Virus record (IMG/VR): IMGVR_UViG_3300014720_000019
Location: 43,116-107,115 of that record
Length of the DNA: 64,000 bases
Source: a virus
Direction: 5' to 3' (one strand)
In this document: one piece after another, positions 27,219 through 37,121 of the stretch
Position numbering within the stretch: the stretch's first letter is position 1
Layout of the letters: each line of letters opens with the position of its first letter
Notes under the pieces: model-generated
The model's input: the letters and a program-made list of their open reading frames with translations, nothing else
Told to the model about the DNA's origin: nothing
The model's database searches: none
Translations under genes and position numbers: made by a program

Positions 27219-27735
27219 CTTTAATAGACTAGCAAAAGGTAGAAGTATATTTCTAAAAGGCATAGCCAACTATTTAAAGCAGTCATGTTTTATAACAATT
27301 GGTAGATATTCAGAGTGGACAGATGAGACACAACCACCACTAGTAACAGAACAAACAGCCACTGATGAAGTAATTATATACAAAAGACCTAGACTAATAA
27401 TGCTAGCAACTAAGACTAATTGTGGTGGTATATCATGTGGTAATAAGCTTATTAATGATGATAGATATTATTTAATAGATCCTACTAATCCTTCTATTGT
27501 TGATTCTAAGGCCACTCATATATACATAGAAGGAGATATTAGATATAAGGATTATCTTTGTGCATACTTTAGAACAACATCAATTGTAGTAGGCGCACAG
27601 GCTCCTAACAGTACAGCATTGTTCAAACCAGAACAGATGACTAATAAGGGCCAAGTATATATATCTACAAACCACACAAGAATAACAAGAGAATTAAATC
27701 AAAGACATCTTGTACAACAACTAATAGCATTATAA
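27205..27735 (+). CDS. Baseplate wedge-like protein, gp8-type domain suspected (176 aa)
   Basis: The N-terminus (LKQSCFITIGRYSEWTDETQPP) has the 'IGR--W-DE--PP' spacing found at the start of T4-type gp8-like wedge domains and their relatives, followed by a beta-rich domain (YLIDPTNPSIVDSKATHIYIEG). It is shorter than gp8 (334 residues). Ribosome site GGAGGAG lies 5 bases before the ATG, inside the oxidoreductase gene, one of the strongest in the operon. A baseplate role is inferred from the motif and neighbours. Confidence 0.55.
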   Translation: MQVFNFNRLAKGRSIFLKGIANYLKQSCFITIGRYSEWTDETQPPLVTEQTATDEVIIYKRPRLIMLATKTNCGGISCGNKLINDDRYYLIDPTNPSIVDSKATHIYIEGDIRYKDYLCAYFRTTSIVVGAQAPNSTALFKPEQMTNKGQVYISTNHTRITRELNQRHLVQQLIAL

Positions 27736-27752
27736 TAATTTATAAAAAAAAC

Positions 27753-30700
27753 ATGGCACCAATAAATACATATAGAAATGATTTTCCCTCCACTATAAAG
27801 GATGAGTGGATTAAAGTCTTATTTAACAATAACAGACCATTACAATCTAGAGAGTTATTAGAGTTACAAGACTTAGTACATACTAATAGTAAGAAGATAT
27901 TTGACACTATTTATAAGAATGGCACTCCTATATCAGGATTAGATATAACCTTACAACAAACATCTGTATCAGGAGTTAGAACATTTAAGTGTACAGAGGG
28001 AGTTATATACATTGAAGGTCAGTTTATAACAATCCCCTCCTCAACATTTACAGTTGCTAATACAACAGCAGTTGTTGGTGTTCTAATAACAGAGACAATA
28101 GTAACAGAGACAAATGATCCATCACTTAATGATCCAGAGAAAGGTGGGGAGTTATGGGGCGCTGCTGGTGCTTATAGATTAAGATGGACAGCATCAATAG
28201 CAGTAGATGCTTCTTCTATGTATCCTATTGCTAACATTAATAACAATAAAGTAATTAGAATATTACCCACTGATCCAACTAAACAGCTATTAGCTAATTA
28301 CATATATGATGCTGAAGGTAACTTTATTATTAGAGGATTTAACACTAGTAGTATTGCCACATCAACATCCACATCTAACTCTAACAATCTAAACAACTTA
28401 TTACTACAACAAGATGGACTAACTAGTAATATTAATACTATACAAGGTCAGATACAAGCTCTAATTGATTCTAACAATAGACTGAATACCTCCCTATCTC
28501 AGTATAAGCAGCAAATAATAGTACAATATACAACTCAGTTAGCAGACTTAATAGTACAAACTGAAGCTCTTATAACGTCTAACAACAATAGTATTAATAC
28601 TTTAAAAGATAAGCTAAACGTATTAAATACTAATAATAGTCTATTACAACAAGACATTGATGTTGAGAAGAAAACACAAATAAACATAGAGACAGTATCT
28701 ATATCACCTGGCATTGGCTATGTTGAGGGTAATAGGATTGTTAAGACAGATAATACACTATTAACAATACAAAAGAACCTACCAGTATCACAGATATATA
28801 ATGCTGTATTTACATATAATGGCACCTCAGCTTTTACCTCATATCAGTTTAGTATCTTACAATTATCAACACTAATATCTAATAGAAGTTTGATAAGAAT
28901 ACAACTAGCAAACATTGTATTTAATGACGTTGAACATACAATACAAGCTGACATATCACTACCAAATACAATCACTTCAATTGCTGATATAGTTCTATTT
29001 ATAGTTAATGAGTTTAACCAGTCAATCACAGCTACAACATTTACCTCTGCAACCTTATCACTAAATAATAATGATTTACTATCTGTTATTAAACAGAACT
29101 ATGAGGTAATACTTACTAATAGTAGTACTATCACATTTAGATTTATAACACTTAGAAATTCAGCAACAGTGCCTAATATCAATATCTCTCTATTAAAAAG
29201 AGATAGCAATAATACTATTACTGGTGTTGGTGCTGGTATTACTATTACAAAGACACTAACAAGTAATGCATCTTCTACACTTAATGCTTATAAGTTAGGC
29301 TTTACTCCTGTATCAGCTATTAATAGATTAAGTGCCACACTAATAGCTACTAGTAAACCCATCATTAGAGGAGCTGTTCCTGGTACGTCTGACAACCTAG
29401 GACAAGCAACAGTATCTAGAATAATATCAGTTGGTAAAGACTTTACATCTTATATAGAAGGCGTTGATTACAGACTTATTAATCAAAGTCAAATTGATTG
29501 GTCACTACCATCAACCAATGAACCAGCCCCAGGCACAACATACTTTGTAACATACTTATACTCATCAATACTTACTAACAATGTTGATTATGTGTTAAGT
29601 AATGACAGTGTTAAGTTTATTAATAGAACACCAGCAATTGGTCAATCATTCTCTGTTGATTATAGTTATTATCAATCTAAGTCTGGTGTAATAACATTAG
29701 ATAGGGATGGCAATATTGATTATATATTATCAGAAGCTGGTATTAATCCACCATTACCCTCAGTGCCTTCCTACTTACTACCAATTACAACATTTAAACT
29801 ATCAATAAATCAATCAACCTTTCAGTCAATTGGTCTTAATAAGTTTACTAATAAAGACTTATATGAGTTATCTACTAGACTGACACAAGCTGTATTTGCC
29901 TTAGAAGATAAGCCAGAACTAATATCTGATAACTTTCTAACTTATAGTTCTCAAGACTTAGATAATAGTGGTTATACTGCTGCTATATGTCCTAACAAAC
30001 AAGCAATAACTAATGGATATACATACAAAGAAGCATCAATAAACACACCAGAAGCTTCTAGATATATTAATGAGAACTATGTATCATTACCAACATCAGT
30101 TACCCCTGTAACATATATAAAACAGGATAGAATAACAGAGTATAAAGATCTAATAAAGACTTCTTATAGACCTATATTAAGACTTAGTTCTTACTCGCTC
30201 TTCTTTAATAATAATAAAGCAAAAGCCACCCCTTGTAACTCATTTAATAGTAGTAATAGTAAAACTAATAATAGAATTGATATTAATAATCAATCATTAT
30301 TTGGTCTTCTATCAAACAGCTTAGAAGAGGCCCTTACAACTAATAATGCATTTAACTCTAACTCATATGATCAAGAATCAGAGAACTACATATCTAGTAA
30401 CGTATCATTATTACCATCATTATCAATTGATTTATATTTAACAGATTTAGACCCTGCTTCTACTAATTACAAAATCTACATTGATAATAAGTTAGTACAA
30501 ACAACATTAGTATTATTAAATGGCACCTTAGCTGGCACCTTATTAAACACCTTTAAACCTAACTCTAGTGGCAAGGCTACAGTCAGAGTTGTAATACCTA
30601 ATGACATAACAACTGGTACACATACAATAGAAGCTAGAAACACCGTATACTCTATTAGAAGTAAGTTCTCAGTGTTTAATAACCTATTAAATCACATAGT

Positions 30701-31784
30701 ATTTGATGCTACTAATAAGCAAGTAACTAGTGGTTTAATACCTCCATACCTATCAGAAGACAGAGTAATATACACATTAGAACAAACGTTCATAGCAGAT
30801 GATTATTATTGGTTAAATGGCATAGTATTATACACCTCACAAACACCATCAATAGCTGCTGAATTGACCATTCTATTATTAGATGAAGATAGAAATGTAA
30901 TATCATATGGAGAAGCTACAATCTTTCTTAATAACAAAGTTAGATTAAACTTTCTAGTACCATGTTTAATAGAGAGAGATAAGTCTTATATACTGTGTAT
31001 TAAATCACCACAACAAGGCTTTAAGTTTGCCATTGCTAAGATTAATGAGCCAGACATAACAACTGGTAAATACTTTGGTAATCAATTATTTAGTAATGGT
31101 TGTTTATACTACTCACAAGATGGTATTAATAGTCTAGAATTAACAGACTATGATCTAACATATGAGTTAATTAGAGATGTGTTTACAGCTAATACAAAAC
31201 AAGTAAATCTAGGTACATACACTGTAAACTCTATTACAGCATTTACTATTAACACAAGAGATGTAGTACCACCTCTAACATCAATCATATATGAGTATGC
31301 AACAGAGAATGGCATATGGAATAAGTTTATACCTAACAGAGTAACTCAATTAGATGCTAAGTCTAATCAGATATCATTTAGAGCCACACTATTTACTAAT
31401 AGATTAGACATATCACCATTACTACTAATAAAGGGCTCCTCTATTAGTTTTTATTCTACTAATTCTAGCAGTACTATAGTATCTAACTACACATCCTTTG
31501 GTAATAACTATTCAACAGTAACTATTAAGGTTGGATATATTAGAGATAGCTCTTCATCACTAATTGTGTATCACAGTCAACAACAAACTAATGAGACATG
31601 GAAGATTGCAACACTAACAACAACGTCTCTAATTGATGAGAATATAAACTTATATGAGGCTATATATAGAGTTACTTATAACACAGCATCAACTGGCTCT
31701 AAGTATAGAATAGATCTAATATCAACTGACACTGCAAACCCATTAACAATTAAATACATCTATGTCAATCCTCAATTTATCTAA
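27753..31784 (+). CDS. Large DUF4815-type tail/baseplate protein (1343 aa)
   Basis: The N-terminus has the DUF4815 hallmarks: RNDFPSTIKDEW, VLFNNNRPLQSRELLELQ, DTIYKNGTPISG, and later SPGIGYVEGNRIVK (about residue 322). DUF4815 proteins are large structural proteins of T4-like and jumbo phages, thought to link fibres to the baseplate. A predicted coiled coil spans about residues 213-310 (Gln/Leu/Asn heptads). The C-terminal half has repeated jelly-roll-like segments (ADDYYWLNGIVLYTS) shared with the next gene. The 3' end overlaps that gene by 23 bases. Confidence 0.75.
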   Translation: MAPINTYRNDFPSTIKDEWIKVLFNNNRPLQSRELLELQDLVHTNSKKIFDTIYKNGTPISGLDITLQQTSVSGVRTFKCTEGVIYIEGQFITIPSSTFTVANTTAVVGVLITETIVTETNDPSLNDPEKGGELWGAAGAYRLRWTASIAVDASSMYPIANINNNKVIRILPTDPTKQLLANYIYDAEGNFIIRGFNTSSIATSTSTSNSNNLNNLLLQQDGLTSNINTIQGQIQALIDSNNRLNTSLSQYKQQIIVQYTTQLADLIVQTEALITSNNNSINTLKDKLNVLNTNNSLLQQDIDVEKKTQINIETVSISPGIGYVEGNRIVKTDNTLLTIQKNLPVSQIYNAVFTYNGTSAFTSYQFSILQLSTLISNRSLIRIQLANIVFNDVEHTIQADISLPNTITSIADIVLFIVNEFNQSITATTFTSATLSLNNNDLLSVIKQNYEVILTNSSTITFRFITLRNSATVPNINISLLKRDSNNTITGVGAGITITKTLTSNASSTLNAYKLGFTPVSAINRLSATLIATSKPIIRGAVPGTSDNLGQATVSRIISVGKDFTSYIEGVDYRLINQSQIDWSLPSTNEPAPGTTYFVTYLYSSILTNNVDYVLSNDSVKFINRTPAIGQSFSVDYSYYQSKSGVITLDRDGNIDYILSEAGINPPLPSVPSYLLPITTFKLSINQSTFQSIGLNKFTNKDLYELSTRLTQAVFALEDKPELISDNFLTYSSQDLDNSGYTAAICPNKQAITNGYTYKEASINTPEASRYINENYVSLPTSVTPVTYIKQDRITEYKDLIKTSYRPILRLSSYSLFFNNNKAKATPCNSFNSSNSKTNNRIDINNQSLFGLLSNSLEEALTTNNAFNSNSYDQESENYISSNVSLLPSLSIDLYLTDLDPASTNYKIYIDNKLVQTTLVLLNGTLAGTLLNTFKPNSSGKATVRVVIPNDITTGTHTIEARNTVYSIRSKFSVFNNLLNHIVFDATNKQVTSGLIPPYLSEDRVIYTLEQTFIADDYYWLNGIVLYTSQTPSIAAELTILLLDEDRNVISYGEATIFLNNKVRLNFLVPCLIERDKSYILCIKSPQQGFKFAIAKINEPDITTGKYFGNQLFSNGCLYYSQDGINSLELTDYDLTYELIRDVFTANTKQVNLGTYTVNSITAFTINTRDVVPPLTSIIYEYATENGIWNKFIPNRVTQLDAKSNQISFRATLFTNRLDISPLLLIKGSSISFYSTNSSSTIVSNYTSFGNNYSTVTIKVGYIRDSSSSLIVYHSQQQTNETWKIATLTTTSLIDENINLYEAIYRVTYNTASTGSKYRIDLISTDTANPLTIKYIYVNPQFI

Positions 31785-34119
31785 TTATAAAAGTAGTAGG
31801 TATAATCCCTACTACTTAAAGTTATTACCAGTAGCATCCAGAGAAAGACCACCACAAGCATTAGAGTTTGAAGATATACAAGATATTGCTATTAATAATA
31901 TAAGTACTTATACAAAGAATAACTTTAACACTTATCAAGTGTTATCAGGACTAAAAGTATTACTAATATCTAACAACTCTATAACTCTAAGTCCAGCTAG
32001 AATCCTATTAAATAATTATCCAGTCATAATAGAGACAGATCAAACAACAATTGATTCAACATCTTCTACATTTACTATATACTTAGCTATTAACATAACA
32101 AGACAAGACAATAAATACACCTATAACTATTCTTTCAATACTAATGATGGTTATCCACTTATCCAATGTAATAACGCCTCTTATAAATACCTTGTTAGAG
32201 ATAAGAGTAAAGATTATATAAGACAACAGTTATTTGAGATATATGGCAACTTCATTGAAAAGGGCCTTACATATAAAGACGGGTGTATAACACCTGGTAT
32301 TGCTTATATAAAGGGTAATAAGATAGTAGTTTCATATCACACTCCAATAACAACAAATCTATTAGAATATAAACTAATACTAAATGAGTTAGGACAAGTA
32401 CAGCCTGTATCATCTAACATTAGATTAGATCTTAACAATGTGATTGATCTTGGTACATACTCTAATAATAAGTGGTCCCCTAACAACTACAACAAGCTAA
32501 TAACTAATAAGGATATACAAGTACTACAACAAGGCTTATCTAATATAAGAGATTATCTATTAGAGACGGCCTTATTAAAGCCAATAGATACAACGTCTAA
32601 TCTAATAACTGATACTTTTAATAATACTAACAATGCTGATACTACTAACCCCTTATTTGATTGTGACATAGAACAAGGTAATCTAATACTTAATAAGTTT
32701 AGTAGGATTACAAAGGATATAACAATAAATAATAGAGGTACTAACACTAAGATTACTAATACTAACTCATATGTTATTGTTCAAGACTACACAGAAACAC
32801 CTCTTATATCACAACTAACATCAGACTCATTTATAACAACTAACACATCTTCTAGAGGTGTATTAAAGTTGGGGCCTTCTAAGTTAGACACATCAATATA
32901 TAAGAGAACATCTGATAAGACTATATTACTAACACAAACAGTAATATCAGCAGAAGCATATGGATTAACACCTAACTCATCAGACTTTAGATTAACAGTT
33001 GGTTCCAAACTAATATCAACTATTATTAGAACAGATGCTAATGGAAAGGCTTTATTTAACTTCTCATTACCACAAGGATGTACTGCTAATGACATAATTA
33101 CTGTGCAGAATAACACATCATCTGCTACATCATCATTGTTAGATAATACATACTCAGTTGATAATACTTATATTGGTCAAACGTTTACTATTGATAATGA
33201 CAATACAACTATTGTTGGAGGCTCTTTATATATTAGAAGAGTAGCAGCAGCTAACCCAACTATTAAAGTACTTATTACTAGATATAACAATCAAGTACAA
33301 GAGGTAATAGGTCAGACGATAATAGAGACTATAAACATTAAAACATCTGTTAATGGCACCCTATCAACCCCCTACACATTTGATCTACCAATAACCCTAT
33401 CAAAGGGGCAATATGCACTTGTAATAACATCATTAAACGGGCCAATAGATCTATTCATATCTAATAACAGTTCACTTGTTAATTCAAACTTAATAGCAGT
33501 AACAAATAACACAGCAACCCCTTATCTAAATAAAGACTTAAAGTTTGAGTTGTATAAACCAATATACACATCAACATCAGTACCAACAACAATAACAGTT
33601 AGAGATAACATTGATAAGTTTGACCACATATATTATCCAGGTAAGTTTAGAATTAATAGCATTGAATATACAAATGAAGCACCTATCAACCCCACCAACT
33701 CAATTGACATTGTATTAGACATTAATAAGTACTCTCTTGTATCACCAATACTAATTAGTACTAATAAGACAACATCTACATACATATCAAGAACCATTAG
33801 AACTAACTTTAGTTATAAGAGTGTTTACTTAGAAATGGATGCAATAATACCAGACTCAACAGAAGTAATAGTATACATATCATCCAATCAAGGATATACA
33901 TGGGACCGACTATCTAACCCCACATCATACCTAGTTGATGGCAATGATCAAACATTTAGATACATATATAACAACAATCTATCATCTCTTGTATCAATAA
34001 TTAATCAGGTAGGAGGTACAACACAAGCAACTAGAAACTATCTAACAATTAGAATTGATTTAGCTACACAATCAGACAATAAACCTATAGTAAAAGGCTA
34101 CAAAGCATATACATCATAA
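31762..34119 (+). CDS. Second DUF4815-like tail protein, paralogue of the upstream gene (785 aa)
   Basis: It shares the layout of the 1343-residue protein: an N-terminal segment with RPPQALEFEDIQDIAINNI, the diagnostic DGCITPGIAYIKGNKIVV (about residue 177), and a later module GGSLYIRRVAAANPTIKVLI that parallels WLNGIVLYTSQTPSIAAELTI. It lacks the long coiled coil. The pair probably arose by duplication and may form concentric or hetero-oligomeric fibre-attachment rings; that is inference. It overlaps the upstream gene by 23 bases and the downstream start through TAATG. Confidence 0.65.
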   Translation: MSILNLSNYKSSRYNPYYLKLLPVASRERPPQALEFEDIQDIAINNISTYTKNNFNTYQVLSGLKVLLISNNSITLSPARILLNNYPVIIETDQTTIDSTSSTFTIYLAINITRQDNKYTYNYSFNTNDGYPLIQCNNASYKYLVRDKSKDYIRQQLFEIYGNFIEKGLTYKDGCITPGIAYIKGNKIVVSYHTPITTNLLEYKLILNELGQVQPVSSNIRLDLNNVIDLGTYSNNKWSPNNYNKLITNKDIQVLQQGLSNIRDYLLETALLKPIDTTSNLITDTFNNTNNADTTNPLFDCDIEQGNLILNKFSRITKDITINNRGTNTKITNTNSYVIVQDYTETPLISQLTSDSFITTNTSSRGVLKLGPSKLDTSIYKRTSDKTILLTQTVISAEAYGLTPNSSDFRLTVGSKLISTIIRTDANGKALFNFSLPQGCTANDIITVQNNTSSATSSLLDNTYSVDNTYIGQTFTIDNDNTTIVGGSLYIRRVAAANPTIKVLITRYNNQVQEVIGQTIIETINIKTSVNGTLSTPYTFDLPITLSKGQYALVITSLNGPIDLFISNNSSLVNSNLIAVTNNTATPYLNKDLKFELYKPIYTSTSVPTTITVRDNIDKFDHIYYPGKFRINSIEYTNEAPINPTNSIDIVLDINKYSLVSPILISTNKTTSTYISRTIRTNFSYKSVYLEMDAIIPDSTEVIVYISSNQGYTWDRLSNPTSYLVDGNDQTFRYIYNNNLSSLVSIINQVGGTTQATRNYLTIRIDLATQSDNKPIVKGYKAYTS

Positions 34120-35504
34120 TGACAAACGCACCTATAAGAGTAGGTGGCCAGCCATTACCAGACAGTGTAATACAAGGCACCACAAGATCACCAATAGTAC
34201 CTTTAAATAGAGATTCAAACTCATTAATACAACAAACTGTTGCTATTAAACAATCAATATACAGGGTTAAGTTAACATCTAATGGTAAGACATTCAACAT
34301 GTTATTACCGCCATCAATTGAAACTAAGCACCCTGGTAAGTCTAATCCATTACAAATGCCAGGACTACAAATAGAAGCATCAGCAGCTATATCTAAATTA
34401 AAAATACCAGGCTTCTTTCCCATCTATCAACACCTTGGAGTAGAAACATTAACAGTATCAATGTCAGGCATGTTTACAGGATATGATGGCACTGATACTC
34501 TTGCTAATGCTAGTGAGTGGGAAGGATGGAAGGATCTAACAATTAAAGAGGGTCAAGACTCCTATGCTGCTGCTAATGAGTTATATGAATTTGCAGTTAG
34601 AAATAAATCCCTTATTGAAGTAATAATATACACATCTGATGGCTCATTTACACCTAGAGAAAAGTCAACAGCCACCACATTTAGAGATAGCCAATCTAAC
34701 ATTAGATTTAAGGGTTATATAAAAGACTTCAAACAGATATATGTAAGACAAGATAGAAACTATTACATGTTGAAGTTTGAGATTATAGATTTAACACAAG
34801 CAACTTGTAAGTCCATATCTAATAAAACAGATAATAATACTAATAAAACAAGTCCTATTACATTTGGTAAAAAGATTGATCAATTAACCAACCAAGAAAT
34901 AATTGATATTCAAAAAGTACTAAATAAAAAAGGTTTATACAGAGGGCCTATTAATGGTCAAAATACAGCCGCCTTTCAATCAGTTATTGATTTTGTAAGA
35001 AGACAGTTTAATGTTGATGTTGATAATAATGGAATATACACAGGCACCTCTCAATCAGATAAAAATAGCCCAAATAAAAATAGTACAGACCTAGCAAGAT
35101 TATTAGATGTTATTATTGATAATCCTGGATTATCTACTAACACTAATATATCCTCAAATACCACTACTAATACTAGCAATAATTCTAATAATACAGAATT
35201 AACTCCCTCTAATAATCCAACACCAATTCAACAACAGGCTCAAATAAATAGATCTCAATATAGTAAAGACTTTAGTAATAAATTTCTAACATCAATAAAT
35301 AATAGACAAACTGTATCTGCAACAGATATAAACAAATATTTTAATTATCCTCCATTTAAAAATCAAGACATATATGTAACATATCTTGGTAGTAATAAAA
35401 CGAACAAATCTATATTAGAAATAAAATCAACTACTACAGGATTAAGAATCGGTACATACATTGCTATACCTGATGGAAACAAAGTTAGATTAGATAGATA
35501 CTAA
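34119..35504 (+). CDS. Baseplate-associated protein with peptidoglycan-binding-like domain (461 aa)
   Basis: The N-terminal 230 residues form a beta domain (YRVKLTSNGKTFNMLLPPSI, GVETLTVSMSGMFTGYDG, YYMLKFEIIDLTQ) with the texture of baseplate adaptor proteins. At about residues 260-310 the sequence NQEIIDIQKVLNKKGLYRGP-INGQNTAAFQSVIDFVRRQF matches the PG_binding_1 repeat (I-x-x-I-Q-x-x-L-N-x-x-G-x-Y-x-G-x-x-x-G). A Ser/Asn/Thr-rich linker and a small C-terminal beta domain (YVTYLGSNKTNKSILEIKS) follow. It may hold the baseplate to peptidoglycan while the tail lysins act. Confidence 0.62.
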   Translation: MTNAPIRVGGQPLPDSVIQGTTRSPIVPLNRDSNSLIQQTVAIKQSIYRVKLTSNGKTFNMLLPPSIETKHPGKSNPLQMPGLQIEASAAISKLKIPGFFPIYQHLGVETLTVSMSGMFTGYDGTDTLANASEWEGWKDLTIKEGQDSYAAANELYEFAVRNKSLIEVIIYTSDGSFTPREKSTATTFRDSQSNIRFKGYIKDFKQIYVRQDRNYYMLKFEIIDLTQATCKSISNKTDNNTNKTSPITFGKKIDQLTNQEIIDIQKVLNKKGLYRGPINGQNTAAFQSVIDFVRRQFNVDVDNNGIYTGTSQSDKNSPNKNSTDLARLLDVIIDNPGLSTNTNISSNTTTNTSNNSNNTELTPSNNPTPIQQQAQINRSQYSKDFSNKFLTSINNRQTVSATDINKYFNYPPFKNQDIYVTYLGSNKTNKSILEIKSTTTGLRIGTYIAIPDGNKVRLDRY

Positions 35505-35509
35505 ACAAT

Positions 35510-35941
35510 ATGAACTATTACTATATACCATTAACAGATGACACAACTAACTATTCTAATTACATATCATCTGACTTCAAATTATTCTATTACAACAACT
35601 CTGATTGGTTGGCTCTTAGACCACCAACTTTATACAATTTATATCCACAAGAACTACCTATTACACAAGACCCTTGTTATAGTGGATACATATATGAAGA
35701 TTATAACTTTGAAGGCACCTATTATGGCACCTCATTAACCCCTACAAACACTCTATTATTTGTATATAAACAGTTTAATACTGACATATTATTTCAATCA
35801 ATATACCCACCAACACCCCTATTTAAAGTGCCTAGTAAATCAACTAATTTAGTATTACAGTCAGACTTTATAGAACAGTATATTGGTATTAAACTGCCTA
35901 ATACAAATGACACAATAAACTTATTATTAACAACTAATTAA
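35510..35941 (+). CDS. Hypothetical virion protein (143 aa)
   Basis: Not recognised. A Tyr/Thr/Leu-rich beta-type protein (YYYIPLTDDTTNY, SGYIYEDYNFEGTYYGTSL). It starts 5 bases after the previous stop with the ACAATATG context. It sits in the block of small unknown genes between the DUF4815 pair and the terminase. A parallel frame exists at 35538-35738 but lacks the coding texture of its neighbours, so I keep only this one. Confidence 0.55.
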   Translation: MNYYYIPLTDDTTNYSNYISSDFKLFYYNNSDWLALRPPTLYNLYPQELPITQDPCYSGYIYEDYNFEGTYYGTSLTPTNTLLFVYKQFNTDILFQSIYPPTPLFKVPSKSTNLVLQSDFIEQYIGIKLPNTNDTINLLLTTN

Positions 35942-35948
35942 ATAACAA

Positions 35949-36413
35949 ATGAGATTCACATTACAATCAAGAAAGAATATATTACAACAAGTAATTACAA
36001 CGCCAGTAGCAATACTTATTAATGCTCCTATATATGGTGGCACATCACCCAACCTATCACAGTTACAAGCACTTGATAATATAACAATGCAAGACGTTGT
36101 TAAATATGAATTAACGGGCACTTATAAGAGGTTTATATTTCCTCAACTAACAATACAAGAAGAGTTAATAGGACAACAAATATATGCCAAAGTGGAAGCA
36201 CCAGTATCTTTTACAACGGCTATTACTAATGCCACACATATATGTTATGTGTACAATGCTTTAGTAGCAGGTGCCACTGATTTAAACTTTAATAATAGGG
36301 GCAATGATCAAGGCATTCCATTACTAGTTAAACCCATATCAGACACGCCACTTAATATTGTTCCACCAGCAACACTAGACTACACATTTGTAATTAGACT
36401 TGGAAGTGGCTAA
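35949..36413 (+). CDS. Hypothetical virion protein (154 aa)
   Basis: Not recognised. Likely a small beta-sandwich: LQQVITTPVAILINAPIYGG, then paired strands KRFIFPQLTIQEEL and ATHICYVYNALVAG, ending YTFVIRLGSG. It begins 7 bases after the previous stop (AAATAACAAATG) and its TAA overlaps the next ATG by one base (TAATG). It could be a minor tail or neck component. Confidence 0.58.
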   Translation: MRFTLQSRKNILQQVITTPVAILINAPIYGGTSPNLSQLQALDNITMQDVVKYELTGTYKRFIFPQLTIQEELIGQQIYAKVEAPVSFTTAITNATHICYVYNALVAGATDLNFNNRGNDQGIPLLVKPISDTPLNIVPPATLDYTFVIRLGSG

Positions 36414-37117
36414 TGGCTAGAGAGATTGTAAAAGCATATAACACAACATATGGTGAGTTAGATGATGCTCTTATAAACATAGATGTTACATGGGGGCAAC
36501 TAAGAACATGGGATAAGTTTAAGTTTGCTAAGCATCCCTATAAAACTTATTATATAAACCCTTTATCAAATAACATTGATGAGGTATTTGGTCCATATAA
36601 AGTGTTTGATATATTAGGTAATACGCTTCAAGTTGAAAGAACATCTAACTCTTTTAAAGCATCTAAAGATCTAATTAAATGTGGACCAATTATTACCTAT
36701 TTAAAGACTGATACAAGTTTATACATGTTATTTGTATCAAGAAACGCTGTGACTAACCCATTACAACAAGAAGACATAATTGTTAGTACTATTCAACAGA
36801 GCACCATATCTATACACAACACAACACAATTACCCATCTATTATGCGTTAGAAGCCACCCCAGAACCATCTATTAATCTAGTAGAAGTGGCACCTAATGT
36901 AATAGAGATAATACAACCAACATCTGCATTATATTTACAGATAATAGTTAACAATAATCTAGTAAACATTAACAGTACAAACACAAGAACAAAGACTATT
37001 AATAATAAATACTTATTAGTATGTCCATCTATCATATCTAAGATACAAGTAGCCAAGTTAACAGGTAATCCAATATCCACTATAACTGATGAGTTAGATC
37101 TAACAATAACAATTTAA
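36413..37117 (+). CDS. Hypothetical virion protein (234 aa)
   Basis: Not recognised. The N-terminal 120 residues look like a compact domain (WGQLRTWDKFKFAKHPYKTYYI, GPYKVFDILGNTLQVERTSN) and the C-terminus is strand-rich and Asn/Thr-rich. It is coupled to the upstream gene by TAATG and lies 4 bases before the terminase start. Its position suggests a head-tail or DNA-packaging accessory protein, without direct support. Confidence 0.58.
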   Translation: MAREIVKAYNTTYGELDDALINIDVTWGQLRTWDKFKFAKHPYKTYYINPLSNNIDEVFGPYKVFDILGNTLQVERTSNSFKASKDLIKCGPIITYLKTDTSLYMLFVSRNAVTNPLQQEDIIVSTIQQSTISIHNTTQLPIYYALEATPEPSINLVEVAPNVIEIIQPTSALYLQIIVNNNLVNINSTNTRTKTINNKYLLVCPSIISKIQVAKLTGNPISTITDELDLTITI

Positions 37118-37121
37118 TACT

